A stretch of 64,000 bases of DNA from Tenacibaculum sp. M341 (GCF_004337695.1 NZ_SJXJ01000009.1:124001-188000); one strand, 5' to 3'. Positions 16,926 to 26,693 are shown, counted from the first letter of the stretch. Numbers and translations: made by a program. The notes: generated from the letters alone by a model not told the origin.

Positions 16926-18287
16926 ATGTTAAACATTTCGAATAATTCTATTTCAAAAAACATTGATTTAACAAAGTATAAATCGGGTAAAGAAATATTT
17001 ACTAAAGAATATCATAAAAAATTTAGACGATTCTTATTGGTGTTTATCATCATTTTATTCATCATCATGTTTTTACCTTGGACACAAAATATCTCAGGTA
17101 AAGGAAGTGTTACTACGCTCAAACCCAATCATAGACCACAAACAATTCAATCTCAAATACCAGGTAGAATTGAAGAATGGTTTGTACAAGAAGGTGATTT
17201 TGTAAAAAAAGGAGATACGATTTTAAGAATTTCTGAAATTAAAAGCGAATACTTTGACGACCAATTAACCAAAAGAACTCAAAATCAACTTGATGTTAAA
17301 AATCAATCAGTAAATGCTTATAAAAACAAAATCAACGCACTTAAAAATCAATACAGCGCTTTACAGCGTGAACGTTCTTTAAAGCTAAAACAAGCAGATA
17401 ACAAGCTTTTACAATCTAAACTTAAGGTTAAAAGTGATAGTATTGATTTAGAAGCAATGAAAACCAATACTGATATTGCTAAAATACAATATGAACGAGC
17501 TGTAACTTTACAAAAAGAAGGTTTAAAAGCAGTTAAAGACGTTGAAGAGAAAAAAGTAAAGTTTCAAGAAATGAGTGCAAAATTAATTTCTGTAAACAAC
17601 AAACTTTTAGCTTCTCAAAACAATGTAATTAATGCACAGTTAAACATAGCTACTTTAAAGGCTACTTATGATGACAAGCTTGCTAAAACACAAAGTAATT
17701 TGTTTACAGCTGAATCCGCTGCTTTAGATACTGAAGCACAAGTATCAAAGTTAGAAATTAATGTAGCTAATTATACGCGAAGAAATAATTTACTATTTAT
17801 CACTGCTCCACAAGATGGATTCATTAACAGAGCTATAAAAGCTGGTATTGGTGAAACTTTTAAAGAAGGAGAACAACTGGTAGGTATTATGCCTGCGGAT
17901 TATGAGTTAGCGGTTGAAATGTTTGTACGTCCTATTGATTTACCTTTAATTCATAAAGGAGAAGACGTACGTGTTCAATTTGACGGATGGCCTGCAATTG
18001 TTTTTAGTGGATGGCCTAACGTTTCTTATGGTACCTATGGAGCTAAAGTAGTTGCTATAGAAAACTTTATTAGTAATAATGGAATGTATCGTGTTTTATT
18101 AGCACCTGATATAGATACAGTACCTTGGCCTACTGGTATTAGAGTTGGTTCTGGAGCTAGAACTATTGCTTTACTTGATAATGTTCCTATTTGGTTTGAA
18201 TTATGGAGACAGATTAATAGCTTCCCTCCTAACTTTTATCAACCAAATGAAACAACACAAAATAAAACGACTAAAAAGAAAAAATAA
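16926..18287 (+). CDS. HlyD-family periplasmic adaptor (membrane fusion protein)
   Basis: A 453-aa protein with one N-terminal membrane helix (about 36-55) followed by a lipoyl/barrel-sandwich half (QIPGRIEEWFVQEGDFVKKG). A long coiled-coil hairpin runs from about 105 to 285, and the second lipoyl half is ITAPQDGFINRAIKAGIGE. A beta-barrel domain and a Trp-rich C-terminus complete it. It links the inner-membrane ABC protein to the TolC-type outer-membrane channel. It starts three bases after the ABC gene and its stop overlaps the TolC start (TAATG). Confidence 0.92.
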   Translation: MLNISNNSISKNIDLTKYKSGKEIFTKEYHKKFRRFLLVFIIILFIIMFLPWTQNISGKGSVTTLKPNHRPQTIQSQIPGRIEEWFVQEGDFVKKGDTILRISEIKSEYFDDQLTKRTQNQLDVKNQSVNAYKNKINALKNQYSALQRERSLKLKQADNKLLQSKLKVKSDSIDLEAMKTNTDIAKIQYERAVTLQKEGLKAVKDVEEKKVKFQEMSAKLISVNNKLLASQNNVINAQLNIATLKATYDDKLAKTQSNLFTAESAALDTEAQVSKLEINVANYTRRNNLLFITAPQDGFINRAIKAGIGETFKEGEQLVGIMPADYELAVEMFVRPIDLPLIHKGEDVRVQFDGWPAIVFSGWPNVSYGTYGAKVVAIENFISNNGMYRVLLAPDIDTVPWPTGIRVGSGARTIALLDNVPIWFELWRQINSFPPNFYQPNETTQNKTTKKKK

Positions 18288-19684
18288 TGAAGAAGGTATT
18301 ATTACTAAGTGTATTTCTATCCTTTTTTATATTAAATTCTCAAGAAAGTATAGATAATACGCTAACTCTTTCTGAGTATTTAGCATATGTCAAAAAGTTT
18401 CATCCTATTGTAAAACAAGCTCAGCTAAAAACTACAGAAGGAGAGATTAAGTTATTAAAAGCAAGAGGTGCTTTTGATCCAAAACTTGAAGTTGATTATG
18501 ATAAAAAAGAGTTTAAAAAGACAGAATACTTTAACAAACTAAATGCTACGTTTAAAATACCTACTTGGTATGGCGTTGAATTTAAAGGAAATTATCAAAA
18601 GAATTCTGGTACATATTTAAATCCTGAGTTAACCGTTCCTGATGATGGTTTATACAGTGCTGGTGTGTCTGTTTCATTAGCTAAAGGTTTATGGATTAAT
18701 AAAAGAATGGCTGCCTTAAAACAAGCTAAATTATACACTAAGCAGTTGCAAGCTAGTCAGCAATTATTAATTAATGATATTATGTTTGATGCCATTTACA
18801 TTTATTTAGATTGGCTGAAAAACTATCAAATTAAACGAACCTACGAAAGGTATTTAGTTAATGCTCAAGAACGATTAGATAACGTAAAAAAGAGCTTTTT
18901 TGCGGGAGATAAACCTGCTGTGGATACATTGGAGGCTAATATTAATTTAAAAAGTAGAAAATTAGATTTAGAAAAATCTAGAATAAAGTATGTAAAATCT
19001 AGATTAGAATTAGCAAACTATCTTTGGTTAGAAGGTAATATTCCTCTGGAATTACAAGAAAGTGTTCTTCCAGATACTGAAACAATTATAAAAATTGAAG
19101 AACTATTAGATGTAAAGGATATGAATATTGATAGAGCTATGGTAGAAAATCATCCTAAAATTCAATCTTTACAGTTTAAAAAGCAAGCTTTATTAGTTAA
19201 TAAGCGTCTTAAAGTAAATAATTTGTTACCTCAAATTGATGCAGAATACAATTTTTTATCAGCTAAAACTAAAGATTTAATTGATTTTAATACCAATGAT
19301 TACAAAATGGGTATCAATGTTAAAATACCTATTTTTTTAAGGAAAGAACGTTCAGAATTAAGACTGGCTAAATTAAAATTAAGAGATATTGATTTTTCTA
19401 TCTCATCTAATAAAGTGAATTTAGAAAATAAAATTAAAGCTACAGTTAATGAGGTTGAATCTTACAAAAGGCAAAATAAAATGCTGAATGATTTAGTGTT
19501 TGACTATCAAACCTTAGTCAAGGCAGAAGAAAGAAAATTTACTTTAGGTGAAGGTTCGTTATTTAGAATAAATTACAGAGAAGTAAAACTGATTGAAACT
19601 AAAATAAAAACTTCAGATTCAGAATTTAAAACCATGAAGTCCATTGCTAATTACTTTAGACTTTCGCAAGGTTTTGTAAACTGA
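18287..19684 (+). CDS. TolC-family outer membrane efflux protein
   Basis: A 465-aa exported protein (signal peptide MKKVLLLSVFLSFFILNSQ) with the long amphipathic helices and heptad-like charge pattern of TolC/OEP proteins. Typical elements are LTLSEYLAYVKKFHPIVKQAQ at the N-terminus and AEERKFTLGEGSLFRIN in the last helical repeat. It would form the outer-membrane channel of the tripartite exporter encoded with the two genes upstream. It ends the operon and is followed by a strong terminator. Confidence 0.92.
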   Translation: MKKVLLLSVFLSFFILNSQESIDNTLTLSEYLAYVKKFHPIVKQAQLKTTEGEIKLLKARGAFDPKLEVDYDKKEFKKTEYFNKLNATFKIPTWYGVEFKGNYQKNSGTYLNPELTVPDDGLYSAGVSVSLAKGLWINKRMAALKQAKLYTKQLQASQQLLINDIMFDAIYIYLDWLKNYQIKRTYERYLVNAQERLDNVKKSFFAGDKPAVDTLEANINLKSRKLDLEKSRIKYVKSRLELANYLWLEGNIPLELQESVLPDTETIIKIEELLDVKDMNIDRAMVENHPKIQSLQFKKQALLVNKRLKVNNLLPQIDAEYNFLSAKTKDLIDFNTNDYKMGINVKIPIFLRKERSELRLAKLKLRDIDFSISSNKVNLENKIKATVNEVESYKRQNKMLNDLVFDYQTLVKAEERKFTLGEGSLFRINYREVKLIETKIKTSDSEFKTMKSIANYFRLSQGFVN

Positions 19685-19693
19685 TCAAAAAAT

Positions 19694-19726
19694 AAAAGGT
19701 TACTGTATTTTTCAGTAACCTTTTTT
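19694..19726. terminator. Bidirectional terminator after the export operon
   Basis: AAAAGGTTACTG and CAGTAACCTTTT form a 12-bp stem with a 7-base loop and a following T-tract. It separates the convergent TolC and EI24 genes. Confidence 0.88.
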
Positions 19727-19735
19727 ATTCTCAAT

Positions 19736-20464
19736 TTATTTAATCTTTTTTATTGTTTCAGTAGTTGCAGCTGTAACTGATAAAGGAAGTACAATTATTA
19801 CTCCAACTATAGGAATAAGTAGCAAAAGCATAAAAACAATACCATTTCCTATCGCTATTCCCCTATTCTGCTGTACAAACTTCACACTGTCTTTATACTT
19901 ATAATGACGCTCTAGCGTATAATCTATATTACCAAAACCGGCATAATAAGCTTGCATAAGAAATAAAATAACAGATGAAAAAATACCTATAAGAGGAACA
20001 AATCCTAAAAGAATAATAGGAATAGTAAAGAATAATTCTCTAGAAAAGTTTCTTGTACTAATTTTAATTCCTCTTGATAATTGCTCAGAAAAAGTTGTTT
20101 GTCTATGTGTATGCTTGCTTCCTAAAAAATGTTTTTCTATTTTTTCAGAAACAGGACTCATAAACGGTGCTGCTAAAGCCATTACAATATGTTTGTATAA
20201 AATAAAACCTATAGCTAAAATTAGAATAGCACTAATAAAAACACTAACAGTTTGAAATGTTTCTTTTCCAAAATCCCATTTCCAAATACTAGCAATACTA
20301 TTTCCTATATTATCAGAAAAAGAATAAGCTGCCCCACCAATGATTAGACCAACTACCAAACTAATCAACATTGGTATGGTAAAATATTTCCATAATTTAA
20401 GTTGTGATATTATTGATAAGGCTTTGAAATAGGCTTTAATTCCAGCAATTATATTTGGTATCAT
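19736..20464 (-). CDS. EI24/CysZ-like membrane protein
   Basis: A 242-aa integral membrane protein with about five hydrophobic segments, of the EI24 (etoposide-induced 2.4 / CysZ) family. Signatures include GIKAYFKALSII at the N-terminus and the segment ALAAPFMSPVSEKIEKHFLG. CysZ members conduct sulfate; for the flavobacterial members the substrate is not established. EI24 genes often sit in flavobacterial heme operons, as here, downstream of hemE and the thioredoxin-like gene on the same strand. A terminator hairpin upstream suggests that it has its own promoter. Confidence 0.8.
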   Translation of the reverse strand: MIPNIIAGIKAYFKALSIISQLKLWKYFTIPMLISLVVGLIIGGAAYSFSDNIGNSIASIWKWDFGKETFQTVSVFISAILILAIGFILYKHIVMALAAPFMSPVSEKIEKHFLGSKHTHRQTTFSEQLSRGIKISTRNFSRELFFTIPIILLGFVPLIGIFSSVILFLMQAYYAGFGNIDYTLERHYKYKDSVKFVQQNRGIAIGNGIVFMLLLLIPIVGVIIVLPLSVTAATTETIKKIK

Positions 20465-20486
20465 ATTTTTTCTTTTTTTGTAAATA

Positions 20487-20522
20487 AAAAAACTTCTTTC
20501 AAAATTATGAAAGAAGTTTTTT
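20487..20522. terminator. Terminator after the thioredoxin-like gene
   Basis: AAAAAACTTCTTTC and GAAAGAAGTTTTTT form a 14-bp stem with an 8-base loop, 20 bases after the stop of the minus-strand thioredoxin-like gene. Confidence 0.85.
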
Positions 20523-20542
20523 ATTTAAAATATTTTTTTCAA

Positions 20543-21142
20543 TTATTCTACAACTTGACTGATAAAAGTTTCTAATTCTTTAGTATTTGAATCATTTACT
20601 TGATCCCAAGTCATTGTTTTAGATGGTGTAGCAGCTCCTCTTTTAACATCTACAAACTTTTTAGTTTTGTCAATTAAGTAAGCTGTTGGATAATCTAATT
20701 TGTGAACAAAACCACTAATATCAAGATTACCTTTTTCTACTTTATCCTTATCTGATGCAGGTACTAATACGATTCTTTTGTCTAACTTTTCTTGGAATCT
20801 AGCAAGTTTATCTTTCTTGTCCCAAAAAATCATTACAAAATCAACTTTATCATGGTACTTTTCTACCATTTTATTTAAAGCTGGTACTTGACCAAAACAA
20901 GGTGCAGACCATGTAGCTGCAGCTATTAAAACAATTGGTTTCTTTATTTCTTTAGTACTTATAACTTCATCATTTACATTCGTAAAATCATAGTTTAATA
21001 AATAACTATTCTTAATACACTTATCAATTAACTCTTCTGAAGTTTTACTAGTACAACTATTTACCGCCTGATTATAGTATACTCTTTGAGCGAATACGCT
21101 TGATGTTAATACTACCAACAATAATGTTATTACTCTTTTCAT
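20543..21142 (-). CDS. Exported thioredoxin-like protein with Ser in place of the first active-site Cys
   Basis: A 199-aa exported protein (signal peptide ending VFAQ) with a TlpA/AhpC-like thioredoxin fold. The active-site segment reads ATWSAPCFGQVP, so the WCxxC motif has become W-Ser79-x-x-Cys82. The cis-Pro loop is visible in KLDYPTAYLIDKTKK. Classical TlpA-like proteins reduce disulfides in the periplasm through two Cys; with one Cys it could work only by a monothiol, peroxidase-like or binding mechanism. Other Cys (30 and 42) lie before the fold. It follows hemE on the minus strand and is closed by a strong terminator. Confidence 0.78.
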   Translation of the reverse strand: MKRVITLLLVVLTSSVFAQRVYYNQAVNSCTSKTSEELIDKCIKNSYLLNYDFTNVNDEVISTKEIKKPIVLIAAATWSAPCFGQVPALNKMVEKYHDKVDFVMIFWDKKDKLARFQEKLDKRIVLVPASDKDKVEKGNLDISGFVHKLDYPTAYLIDKTKKFVDVKRGAATPSKTMTWDQVNDSNTKELETFISQVVE

Positions 21143-21169
21143 GGGAATTATTATTTCGTTACTTTTTAT

Positions 21170-22198
21170 TTATTCTGATTTATATTCCTTAACAGCATCT
21201 ATAAATGCTTTTGCATTTTCAACTGGGATATTCGGTAGAATACCGTGCCCTAAGTTAACAATATATTTGTCCTTTCCAAAATTGTTGATCATTTCTGTGA
21301 CCATTTTTTTAATTTCAGATGGTGGAGATAATAATCTAGAAGGGTCAAAATTCCCTTGTAAAGTCATATTTCCTCCTGTTAAATATCTTGCATTTCTTGC
21401 AGAACAAGTCCAGTCGATACCTAAAGCAGATGCACCCGATTTTGACATTTCATTTAATGCAAACCAACAACCTTTACCAAAGGCTATAACTGGGGCATCG
21501 TCTTTTAACGCTTCAATTATTTCATTAATGTATTGCCATGAAAACTCTTGATAATCTGTTGGGGATAGCATGCCTCCCCACGAATCAAATATTTGAACGG
21601 CATTTACACCTGCAACCACTTTAGCTTTTAAATATGCAATGGTGGTCTCTGTTATCTTCTTAAGCAATTGGTGTGCCAAAACTGGTTGTGTAAAACAAAA
21701 TTCTTTTGCTTTATCGAAATTTTTAGAGCCTTGACCTTGCACCATATAACATAAAATTGTCCATGGAGACCCCGCAAAACCTATTAAAGGTATTTCGTTA
21801 TTTAATTTCTCTTTAGTAGCCTTAATTGCATCCATAACATACCCTAATTCTTCATGAACATCAGGTATAATTACATTATCTAAGCTTTTTTTATCTCTAA
21901 TTGGGTTTGGTAAGTACGGTCCAAAATTGGGTTTCATTTCCACTTCAACATTCATTGCTTGTGGAATTACCAATATATCTGAAAATAATATGGCAGCATC
22001 CATTCCAAACCTTCTAATTGGTTGTACTGTAATTTCTGAAGCTAATTCAGGAGTTCTACAACGCGTGAAAAAGTCATACTTTTCACGAATTTCCATAAAC
22101 TCTGGTAAATACCTACCAGCTTGGCGCATCATCCAAACAGGAGGTCTATCAACAGTTTCTCCTTTTAAAGCTCTTAAAAATAAATCGTTTTTTATCAT
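21170..22198 (-). CDS. hemE: Uroporphyrinogen decarboxylase
   Basis: A 342-aa enzyme that converts uroporphyrinogen III to coproporphyrinogen III in heme synthesis. Family motifs are [16 protein letters not shown] near residue 20, the [11 protein letters not shown] segment with the conserved Asp, and GFAGSPWT and FDSWGG further on. Length is normal. The ATG at 22198 is preferred; an in-frame TTG at 22213 would run into the upstream gene. It starts one base after the PrcB-like gene ends, so it is part of the minus-strand heme operon. Confidence 0.95.
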   Translation of the reverse strand: MIKNDLFLRALKGETVDRPPVWMMRQAGRYLPEFMEIREKYDFFTRCRTPELASEITVQPIRRFGMDAAILFSDILVIPQAMNVEVEMKPNFGPYLPNPIRDKKSLDNVIIPDVHEELGYVMDAIKATKEKLNNEIPLIGFAGSPWTILCYMVQGQGSKNFDKAKEFCFTQPVLAHQLLKKITETTIAYLKAKVVAGVNAVQIFDSWGGMLSPTDYQEFSWQYINEIIEALKDDAPVIAFGKGCWFALNEMSKSGASALGIDWTCSARNARYLTGGNMTLQGNFDPSRLLSPPSEIKKMVTEMINNFGKDKYIVNLGHGILPNIPVENAKAFIDAVKEYKSE

Positions 22199-22199
22199 A

Positions 22200-22667
22200 T
22201 TATTTCTCAACAAAAACTATGGTTTTGTCTGTTTTATTTATTGTAACTATATGTATTGGCTGTGTAATTGCCATTCCAACCATGTCTGTAGGTTTAGGTC
22301 CATTTTGTTTAATTACAATTTCTAAAGCATTACTCTTTTGTAAAACTTCATTAATCTTAATCGTAAAACCTGTACTATTCCTTACACTATCAATGGCAAC
22401 AATTACACTTTTTTTTGAAAAATCTATATTTGTTTGAAATGCTTCTGAAATTTTATTTACAGCATCTAACTTTAAAAGAAAACTTTTCCATTCTTCAACC
22501 GACTGAATAACAATATTTTCTTTCGTGAAACCTTCTTCTCCTGCACCAGTTAATACACCTTCATACAAGTTTACGATTGTTTGTTGTGTTTCCATATTAT
22601 TATTAACCACCTTTTGTGAACACGAAAAATAAAAAAAGAGTGATAAAGTTATACTTAAAAATTTCAT
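22200..22667 (-). CDS. PrcB-C-domain lipoprotein
   Basis: A 155-aa small lipoprotein with signal ending FYFSC (Cys16). The C-terminal half ([12 protein letters not shown]... [25 protein letters not shown]) matches the PrcB C-terminal domain, first described in a subunit of the Treponema dentilysin protease complex. The function in flavobacteria is unknown. It lies between hemL and hemE with almost no spacing, so it is expressed with the heme genes although no link to heme is evident in the sequence. Confidence 0.72.
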   Translation of the reverse strand: MKFLSITLSLFFYFSCSQKVVNNNMETQQTIVNLYEGVLTGAGEEGFTKENIVIQSVEEWKSFLLKLDAVNKISEAFQTNIDFSKKSVIVAIDSVRNSTGFTIKINEVLQKSNALEIVIKQNGPKPTDMVGMAITQPIHIVTINKTDKTIVFVEK

Positions 22668-22676
22668 AATTTGTTT

Positions 22677-23966
22677 TTACATTTCTGAGACTGCTTTTAG
22701 CGCATTATCGATAGCCTTTTTAGCTTTATTTATATCTTTTTTACTTAAAGCACTCGATAAAAACCATGCTTCAAACTGAGATGGAGGTAAAAATATTCCG
22801 TTTTTAATCATTTCCCAGAAAAATACAGCAAACTTTTTAGTATCTGAAGTTTGTGCTTCTTCAAAATTAGTAACTTTTTTATTAGTAAAGAAAGGATTTA
22901 ACATTGAACCAAATCTATTAACCGTAACATCTACTCCATATTTTTTTGCTGATGCTAAAATACTTTCTTCTAACTCTGCTCCTATTTTTTCAAACCCTTC
23001 ATAAGGATTTTGTTTTTTTAATGTAGATAAAGTAGCAATACCACCAACCATAGCAATAGGGTTACCACTTAAAGTACCTGCTTGATACATTCCTCCTAAT
23101 GGAGCTACATTTTCCATAATTTCATTTCTAGCTCCATAAGCTCCTACAGGAAAACCACCTCCAATTACTTTACCTAAACAAGTAATATCAGCTTCTACTC
23201 CTAACACTTCTTGAGCTCCACCAAACATAGAGCGAAAACCAGTCATTACTTCATCAGCAATTAACACTGCTCCATTTTTATGCGCTAACTCTTTTAAATC
23301 TTTTAAGAAATTATTTTGAGGTATTACAACTCCCATATTCCCTCCTACAGGCTCAATTATTACACCTGCAATATCATCGTGCTTTTCAAAATGAGCTTTT
23401 ACGCTTTCTAAATCATTATAATTTGCAATAAGAGTATTCTTTACAGCTCCTTCTGGTACTCCTTTACTTCCAGGTAAACTTAAGGTTGCTAAACCAGAAC
23501 CTGCAGCTACTAATAAAGAATCTTGATGCCCATGATAACATCCTGAAAATTTAATAATCTTATCTTTTCCTGTGTAAGCTCTTGCTAAACGAATTCCACT
23601 TAAAACAGCTTCAGTTCCTGAATTTACAAAACGAACTTTGTCCATTCCTGGAAAAGCATCACAAACTATTTTAGCTAACTTAATTTCATTGGCTGTAGAA
23701 GCTCCAAAAGAATATCCGTTTTTTAATGCTTTGGTGATAGACTTTTGCACTTTTTTATGACGATGACCTAAAATCATTGGTCCATAAGACAATACAAAAT
23801 CGACGTATGAATTACCATCAACATCAATAATCTTGCTTCCTTTAGCCTTATCTATAAATAATGGATTTCCTCCAACTGAAGCAAAAGCTCTAACTGGTGA
23901 GTTTACGGCTCCTACTAAATTAACTAATCCTTTTTTGTAAAGTTTTTGTGATTTTTTAAACTTCAT
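22677..23966 (-). CDS. hemL: Glutamate-1-semialdehyde 2,1-aminomutase
   Basis: A 429-aa PLP enzyme of the C5 pathway that turns glutamate-1-semialdehyde into 5-aminolevulinate. Visible are VNSPVRAF near residue 20, SGTEAVLSGIRLAR, the aldehyde-handling segment KFSGCYHGHQD, DEVMTGFR and the PLP lysine in LGKVIGGGFPVGAYG (about residue 265). It acts directly after HemA, and the set hemA-hemL on one strand shows that the organism uses the C5 rather than the Shemin route. Confidence 0.96.
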   Translation of the reverse strand: MKFKKSQKLYKKGLVNLVGAVNSPVRAFASVGGNPLFIDKAKGSKIIDVDGNSYVDFVLSYGPMILGHRHKKVQKSITKALKNGYSFGASTANEIKLAKIVCDAFPGMDKVRFVNSGTEAVLSGIRLARAYTGKDKIIKFSGCYHGHQDSLLVAAGSGLATLSLPGSKGVPEGAVKNTLIANYNDLESVKAHFEKHDDIAGVIIEPVGGNMGVVIPQNNFLKDLKELAHKNGAVLIADEVMTGFRSMFGGAQEVLGVEADITCLGKVIGGGFPVGAYGARNEIMENVAPLGGMYQAGTLSGNPIAMVGGIATLSTLKKQNPYEGFEKIGAELEESILASAKKYGVDVTVNRFGSMLNPFFTNKKVTNFEEAQTSDTKKFAVFFWEMIKNGIFLPPSQFEAWFLSSALSKKDINKAKKAIDNALKAVSEM

Positions 23967-24040
23967 AAGTATGTTTTTCTATCATTAAAAATCAATTGAA
24001 ACAATCTAAGAATATTCAATTGCTTTTCATTTTAATAATG

Positions 24041-25021
24041 TTAATTTTTCAATAATAACTTTGCTGCTTCTTTAGCAAAATAGGTTAAAATAATATCTGC
24101 TCCTGCCCTTTTAATACTCAATAAACTCTCCATCATTACTTTTTCACCATCTAACCATCCTTTTTCAGAAGCTGCTTTTAACATGGCATATTCTCCACTA
24201 ACATTATAAGCTGTAATTGGCACATCATAATTATCTTTTAATAATTTGATGATATCTAAATAAGCCAAAGCTGGTTTAACCATAATCATATCAGCTCCTT
24301 CTTGAATATCAAGATCTGCTTCAATTAAAGCTTCACTAGTATTTGCAGGATTCATCTGATATGTTTTTTTGTCTCCAAATTTTGGAGCAGAATCTAATGC
24401 ATCTCTAAAAGGTCCGTAAAAAGCACTGGCATATTTTGCAGTATAAGACATAATTGATACCTGAGTATACCCAGCTTCATCTAATACATTTCTAATATAT
24501 CCTACACGACCGTCCATCATATCAGACGGACCTAAAATATCTGCTCCAGCCTCAGCTTGAGCTAATGCCATTTTACCTAAAACCTCTAACGTTTCATCGT
24601 TTAAAATTTCTCCATTCTCAACAATACCATCATGACCATCACTTGAATAAGGATCCATGGCAATATCTGTCATTAAAGCTATTTCTGGAAACTGAGATTT
24701 AATTGTAGCTAATGCTTGATTGTATAAACTGTCTTTATTATGACCTTCTGTTGCGTATTTATCTTTTTTATCGTCTCCTAATGAAGGAAATACACAATAT
24801 CCTTTAATACCTAAATCAACGCATTCTTGGATTTCTTCTAACAATAAATCAAGAGAATACCTGAAAATACCAGGCATTGAAACTATTTCTTCTTTTTTTT
24901 GTGATCCTTCAATCAGAAATAAAGGATATATAAAATCGTTTACAGACAAAGTTGTTTCCTCTATCATGGCTCTAATAGCTGCCGATCTTCGGTTTCTCCT
25001 AGGTCTTCTTATATTTAACAT
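24041..25021 (-). CDS. hemB: Delta-aminolevulinic acid dehydratase (porphobilinogen synthase)
   Basis: A 326-aa enzyme that condenses two 5-aminolevulinate molecules into porphobilinogen. Motifs include RPRRNRRS at the N-terminus, DIAMDPYSSDGHDG, the Schiff-base lysines in SIMSYTAKYASAFYGPFRDA (about residue 195) and MVKPALAYLDI (about 247). The Zn-type Cys triad is not seen at the usual site (DIAMDPYSS), which suggests a Mg-dependent enzyme. The ATG at 25021 is chosen over an upstream GTG at 25063, which lies inside an inverted repeat. Confidence 0.93.
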   Translation of the reverse strand: MLNIRRPRRNRRSAAIRAMIEETTLSVNDFIYPLFLIEGSQKKEEIVSMPGIFRYSLDLLLEEIQECVDLGIKGYCVFPSLGDDKKDKYATEGHNKDSLYNQALATIKSQFPEIALMTDIAMDPYSSDGHDGIVENGEILNDETLEVLGKMALAQAEAGADILGPSDMMDGRVGYIRNVLDEAGYTQVSIMSYTAKYASAFYGPFRDALDSAPKFGDKKTYQMNPANTSEALIEADLDIQEGADMIMVKPALAYLDIIKLLKDNYDVPITAYNVSGEYAMLKAASEKGWLDGEKVMMESLLSIKRAGADIILTYFAKEAAKLLLKN

Positions 25022-25032
25022 AAGTATACTTA

Positions 25033-25092
25033 AAAAGTTGTGTAATTTTAAAGTAGAAATCACACAACTTTTATAAAACTTCTACTTTAAAA
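25033..25092 (-). repeat. Two interleaved inverted repeats before hemB
   Basis: An 11-bp pair (25033-25043 with 25062-25072) and a 13-bp pair (25046-25058 with 25080-25092) are both perfect and cross each other in A-B-A'-B' order. They lie in the 82-base gap between hemCD and hemB. In the transcript only one hairpin could form fully at a time, or a pseudoknot could form. Two-state attenuation or a double terminator-like structure is possible. Confidence 0.6.
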
Positions 25093-25103
25093 ATAGTTTA
25101 ATA

Positions 25104-26693
25104 TTATTCTTCTATAAAGTGATTTTTAACTAAGTCTAATACACTTTCTACTGTTGGCATTTTAGCTATTTTGACTTCTTTAAAATGTTTTTTAGCCTCA
25201 TTTGCCGTTGTTTCTCCAATACAAAAAGCTACTTTATCTTCTGTAACATTCTGTTGCATGTAACTTTCTACTGTTGAAGGACTGTAAAACAAAACTCCGT
25301 TTACAGATTCATCTATTTTATTTGGACTAAGCATTGTTTTGTATGCTTCAACCTCATTTACTTTAATGTTTTGTACTCCTAACTTTTTAGGTAAAGTTTC
25401 TAAACGTACATCACTACAGAAATAAGTAACTTCTTTGTTTTGCAATTCATCAACTAAATAATCAGCTAATTTTTCGGCATTTTTTGCTGAAAACGCAACA
25501 GGTCCTATTTTCTGTTCTATTAATTTTTTAGTTCTTCTACCAACACAATAAATATTTTTAAAGTTTAATTCGTCCTTGGTAAAATTATTTAAAATAGACT
25601 CTACACCGTTTTTACTAGTAATAATTACATTTTCTATTTCATCCTTTACTATTCTCGGAGAAATACGGTTGAATCTAATTTTTATGAAGTCGCTGTCTTC
25701 TACTTTAAAAGAAGTTGGAACAGTTTTTTTCTGATTTTCAGATAATTTTTTAGTAGAATAGATTGAAAACTTCTTTTGCAAGCCTTCATCTTCCATCATT
25801 AAAATCTTTCCTCCTCTATCAATAATATAAGTAGCACAATCTTTAGCTACATATTTGTGTCGTCCTACAGGAACTTTTTTACTAACTTCTATCTTCTTTT
25901 TTCCATCTCTACTTAGTAAAACTCCTTTAAAGACTAACTCCTTGTCTACTTCATTAATATATGCTAATGCACCAATTGGAGCTGTACACCCACCTTCTAA
26001 ACGATTTAAAAACTCTCTTTCAATAGTTGTACAAGTTTGGGTATCAACATCATTTAATTGATTGGCAGCATCTATAGCAAAATCATCGTCTTCTAATGCA
26101 GTAATCATAATTGCACCTTGAGCTGGAGCAGGAATCATCCAAGAAAGATTGATAGCTCCTTTAGGTCTTTTTCCAATTCTTTCTAAACCTGCAGCAGCAA
26201 AAATAGCACCATTCCATTCGTTTGTATCTAACTTTTCTAGTCTTGTGTTTACATTTCCACGTAAATCTACAACTTCATGAGTAGGATATCTATTTAACCA
26301 TTGAGCCTTTCTACGTAAACTACCCGTAGCAATAACTCCTTCAGGTTGCGCCATGAATTCTTCCGAATCCTTTAACACTAAAATGTCATTGTAATTTGCT
26401 CTTTTTAAAACAGCAGCTTGTACAATTCCTTTTGGTAGTACTGTAGGTACATCTTTCATAGAATGCACAGCAATATCAATTTCTTTATTTAACATTGCTA
26501 CATCTAAATTCTTTGTAAAGATTCCAGTAATACCTAATTCGTATAAAGGTTTATCAAGAATGATGTCTCCTGTAGATTTTATAGGAACTATAACAGTTTT
26601 ATATTCTAGCTCTTCTAATTGTTTTTGAACTTTTTTAGCTTGCCATAATGCTAATTCGCTTTCGCGTGTTCCTATTCTAATGATTTTTTGCAT
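25104..26693 (-). CDS. hemC: HemC-HemD fusion: porphobilinogen deaminase / uroporphyrinogen-III synthase
   Basis: A 529-aa two-domain protein. Residues 1 to about 300 are hydroxymethylbilane synthase, with TRESELALWQAKKV, AVHSMKDVP, ATGSLRRKAQW and the dipyrromethane-binding Cys in LEGGCTAPIGALA (about residue 243). Residues from about 330 onward match uroporphyrinogen-III synthase (ITSKNGVESIL, FYSPSTVESYM, IGETTANEAK). Together the two activities turn porphobilinogen into uroporphyrinogen III. The start overlaps the hemA end by 17 bases. No separate hemD is in the window. Confidence 0.9.
   Translation of the reverse strand: MQKIIRIGTRESELALWQAKKVQKQLEELEYKTVIVPIKSTGDIILDKPLYELGITGIFTKNLDVAMLNKEIDIAVHSMKDVPTVLPKGIVQAAVLKRANYNDILVLKDSEEFMAQPEGVIATGSLRRKAQWLNRYPTHEVVDLRGNVNTRLEKLDTNEWNGAIFAAAGLERIGKRPKGAINLSWMIPAPAQGAIMITALEDDDFAIDAANQLNDVDTQTCTTIEREFLNRLEGGCTAPIGALAYINEVDKELVFKGVLLSRDGKKKIEVSKKVPVGRHKYVAKDCATYIIDRGGKILMMEDEGLQKKFSIYSTKKLSENQKKTVPTSFKVEDSDFIKIRFNRISPRIVKDEIENVIITSKNGVESILNNFTKDELNFKNIYCVGRRTKKLIEQKIGPVAFSAKNAEKLADYLVDELQNKEVTYFCSDVRLETLPKKLGVQNIKVNEVEAYKTMLSPNKIDESVNGVLFYSPSTVESYMQQNVTEDKVAFCIGETTANEAKKHFKEVKIAKMPTVESVLDLVKNHFIEE

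Noticed and set aside
18145..18357. Plus-strand 70-codon frame across the HlyD-TolC junction
   Set aside because: It is out of frame with both genes and shows no protein features; the junction TAATG is a normal coupled overlap.
22199..22213. TTG at 22213 as the hemE start
   Set aside because: It would overlap the upstream gene; the ATG at 22198 matches the family start.
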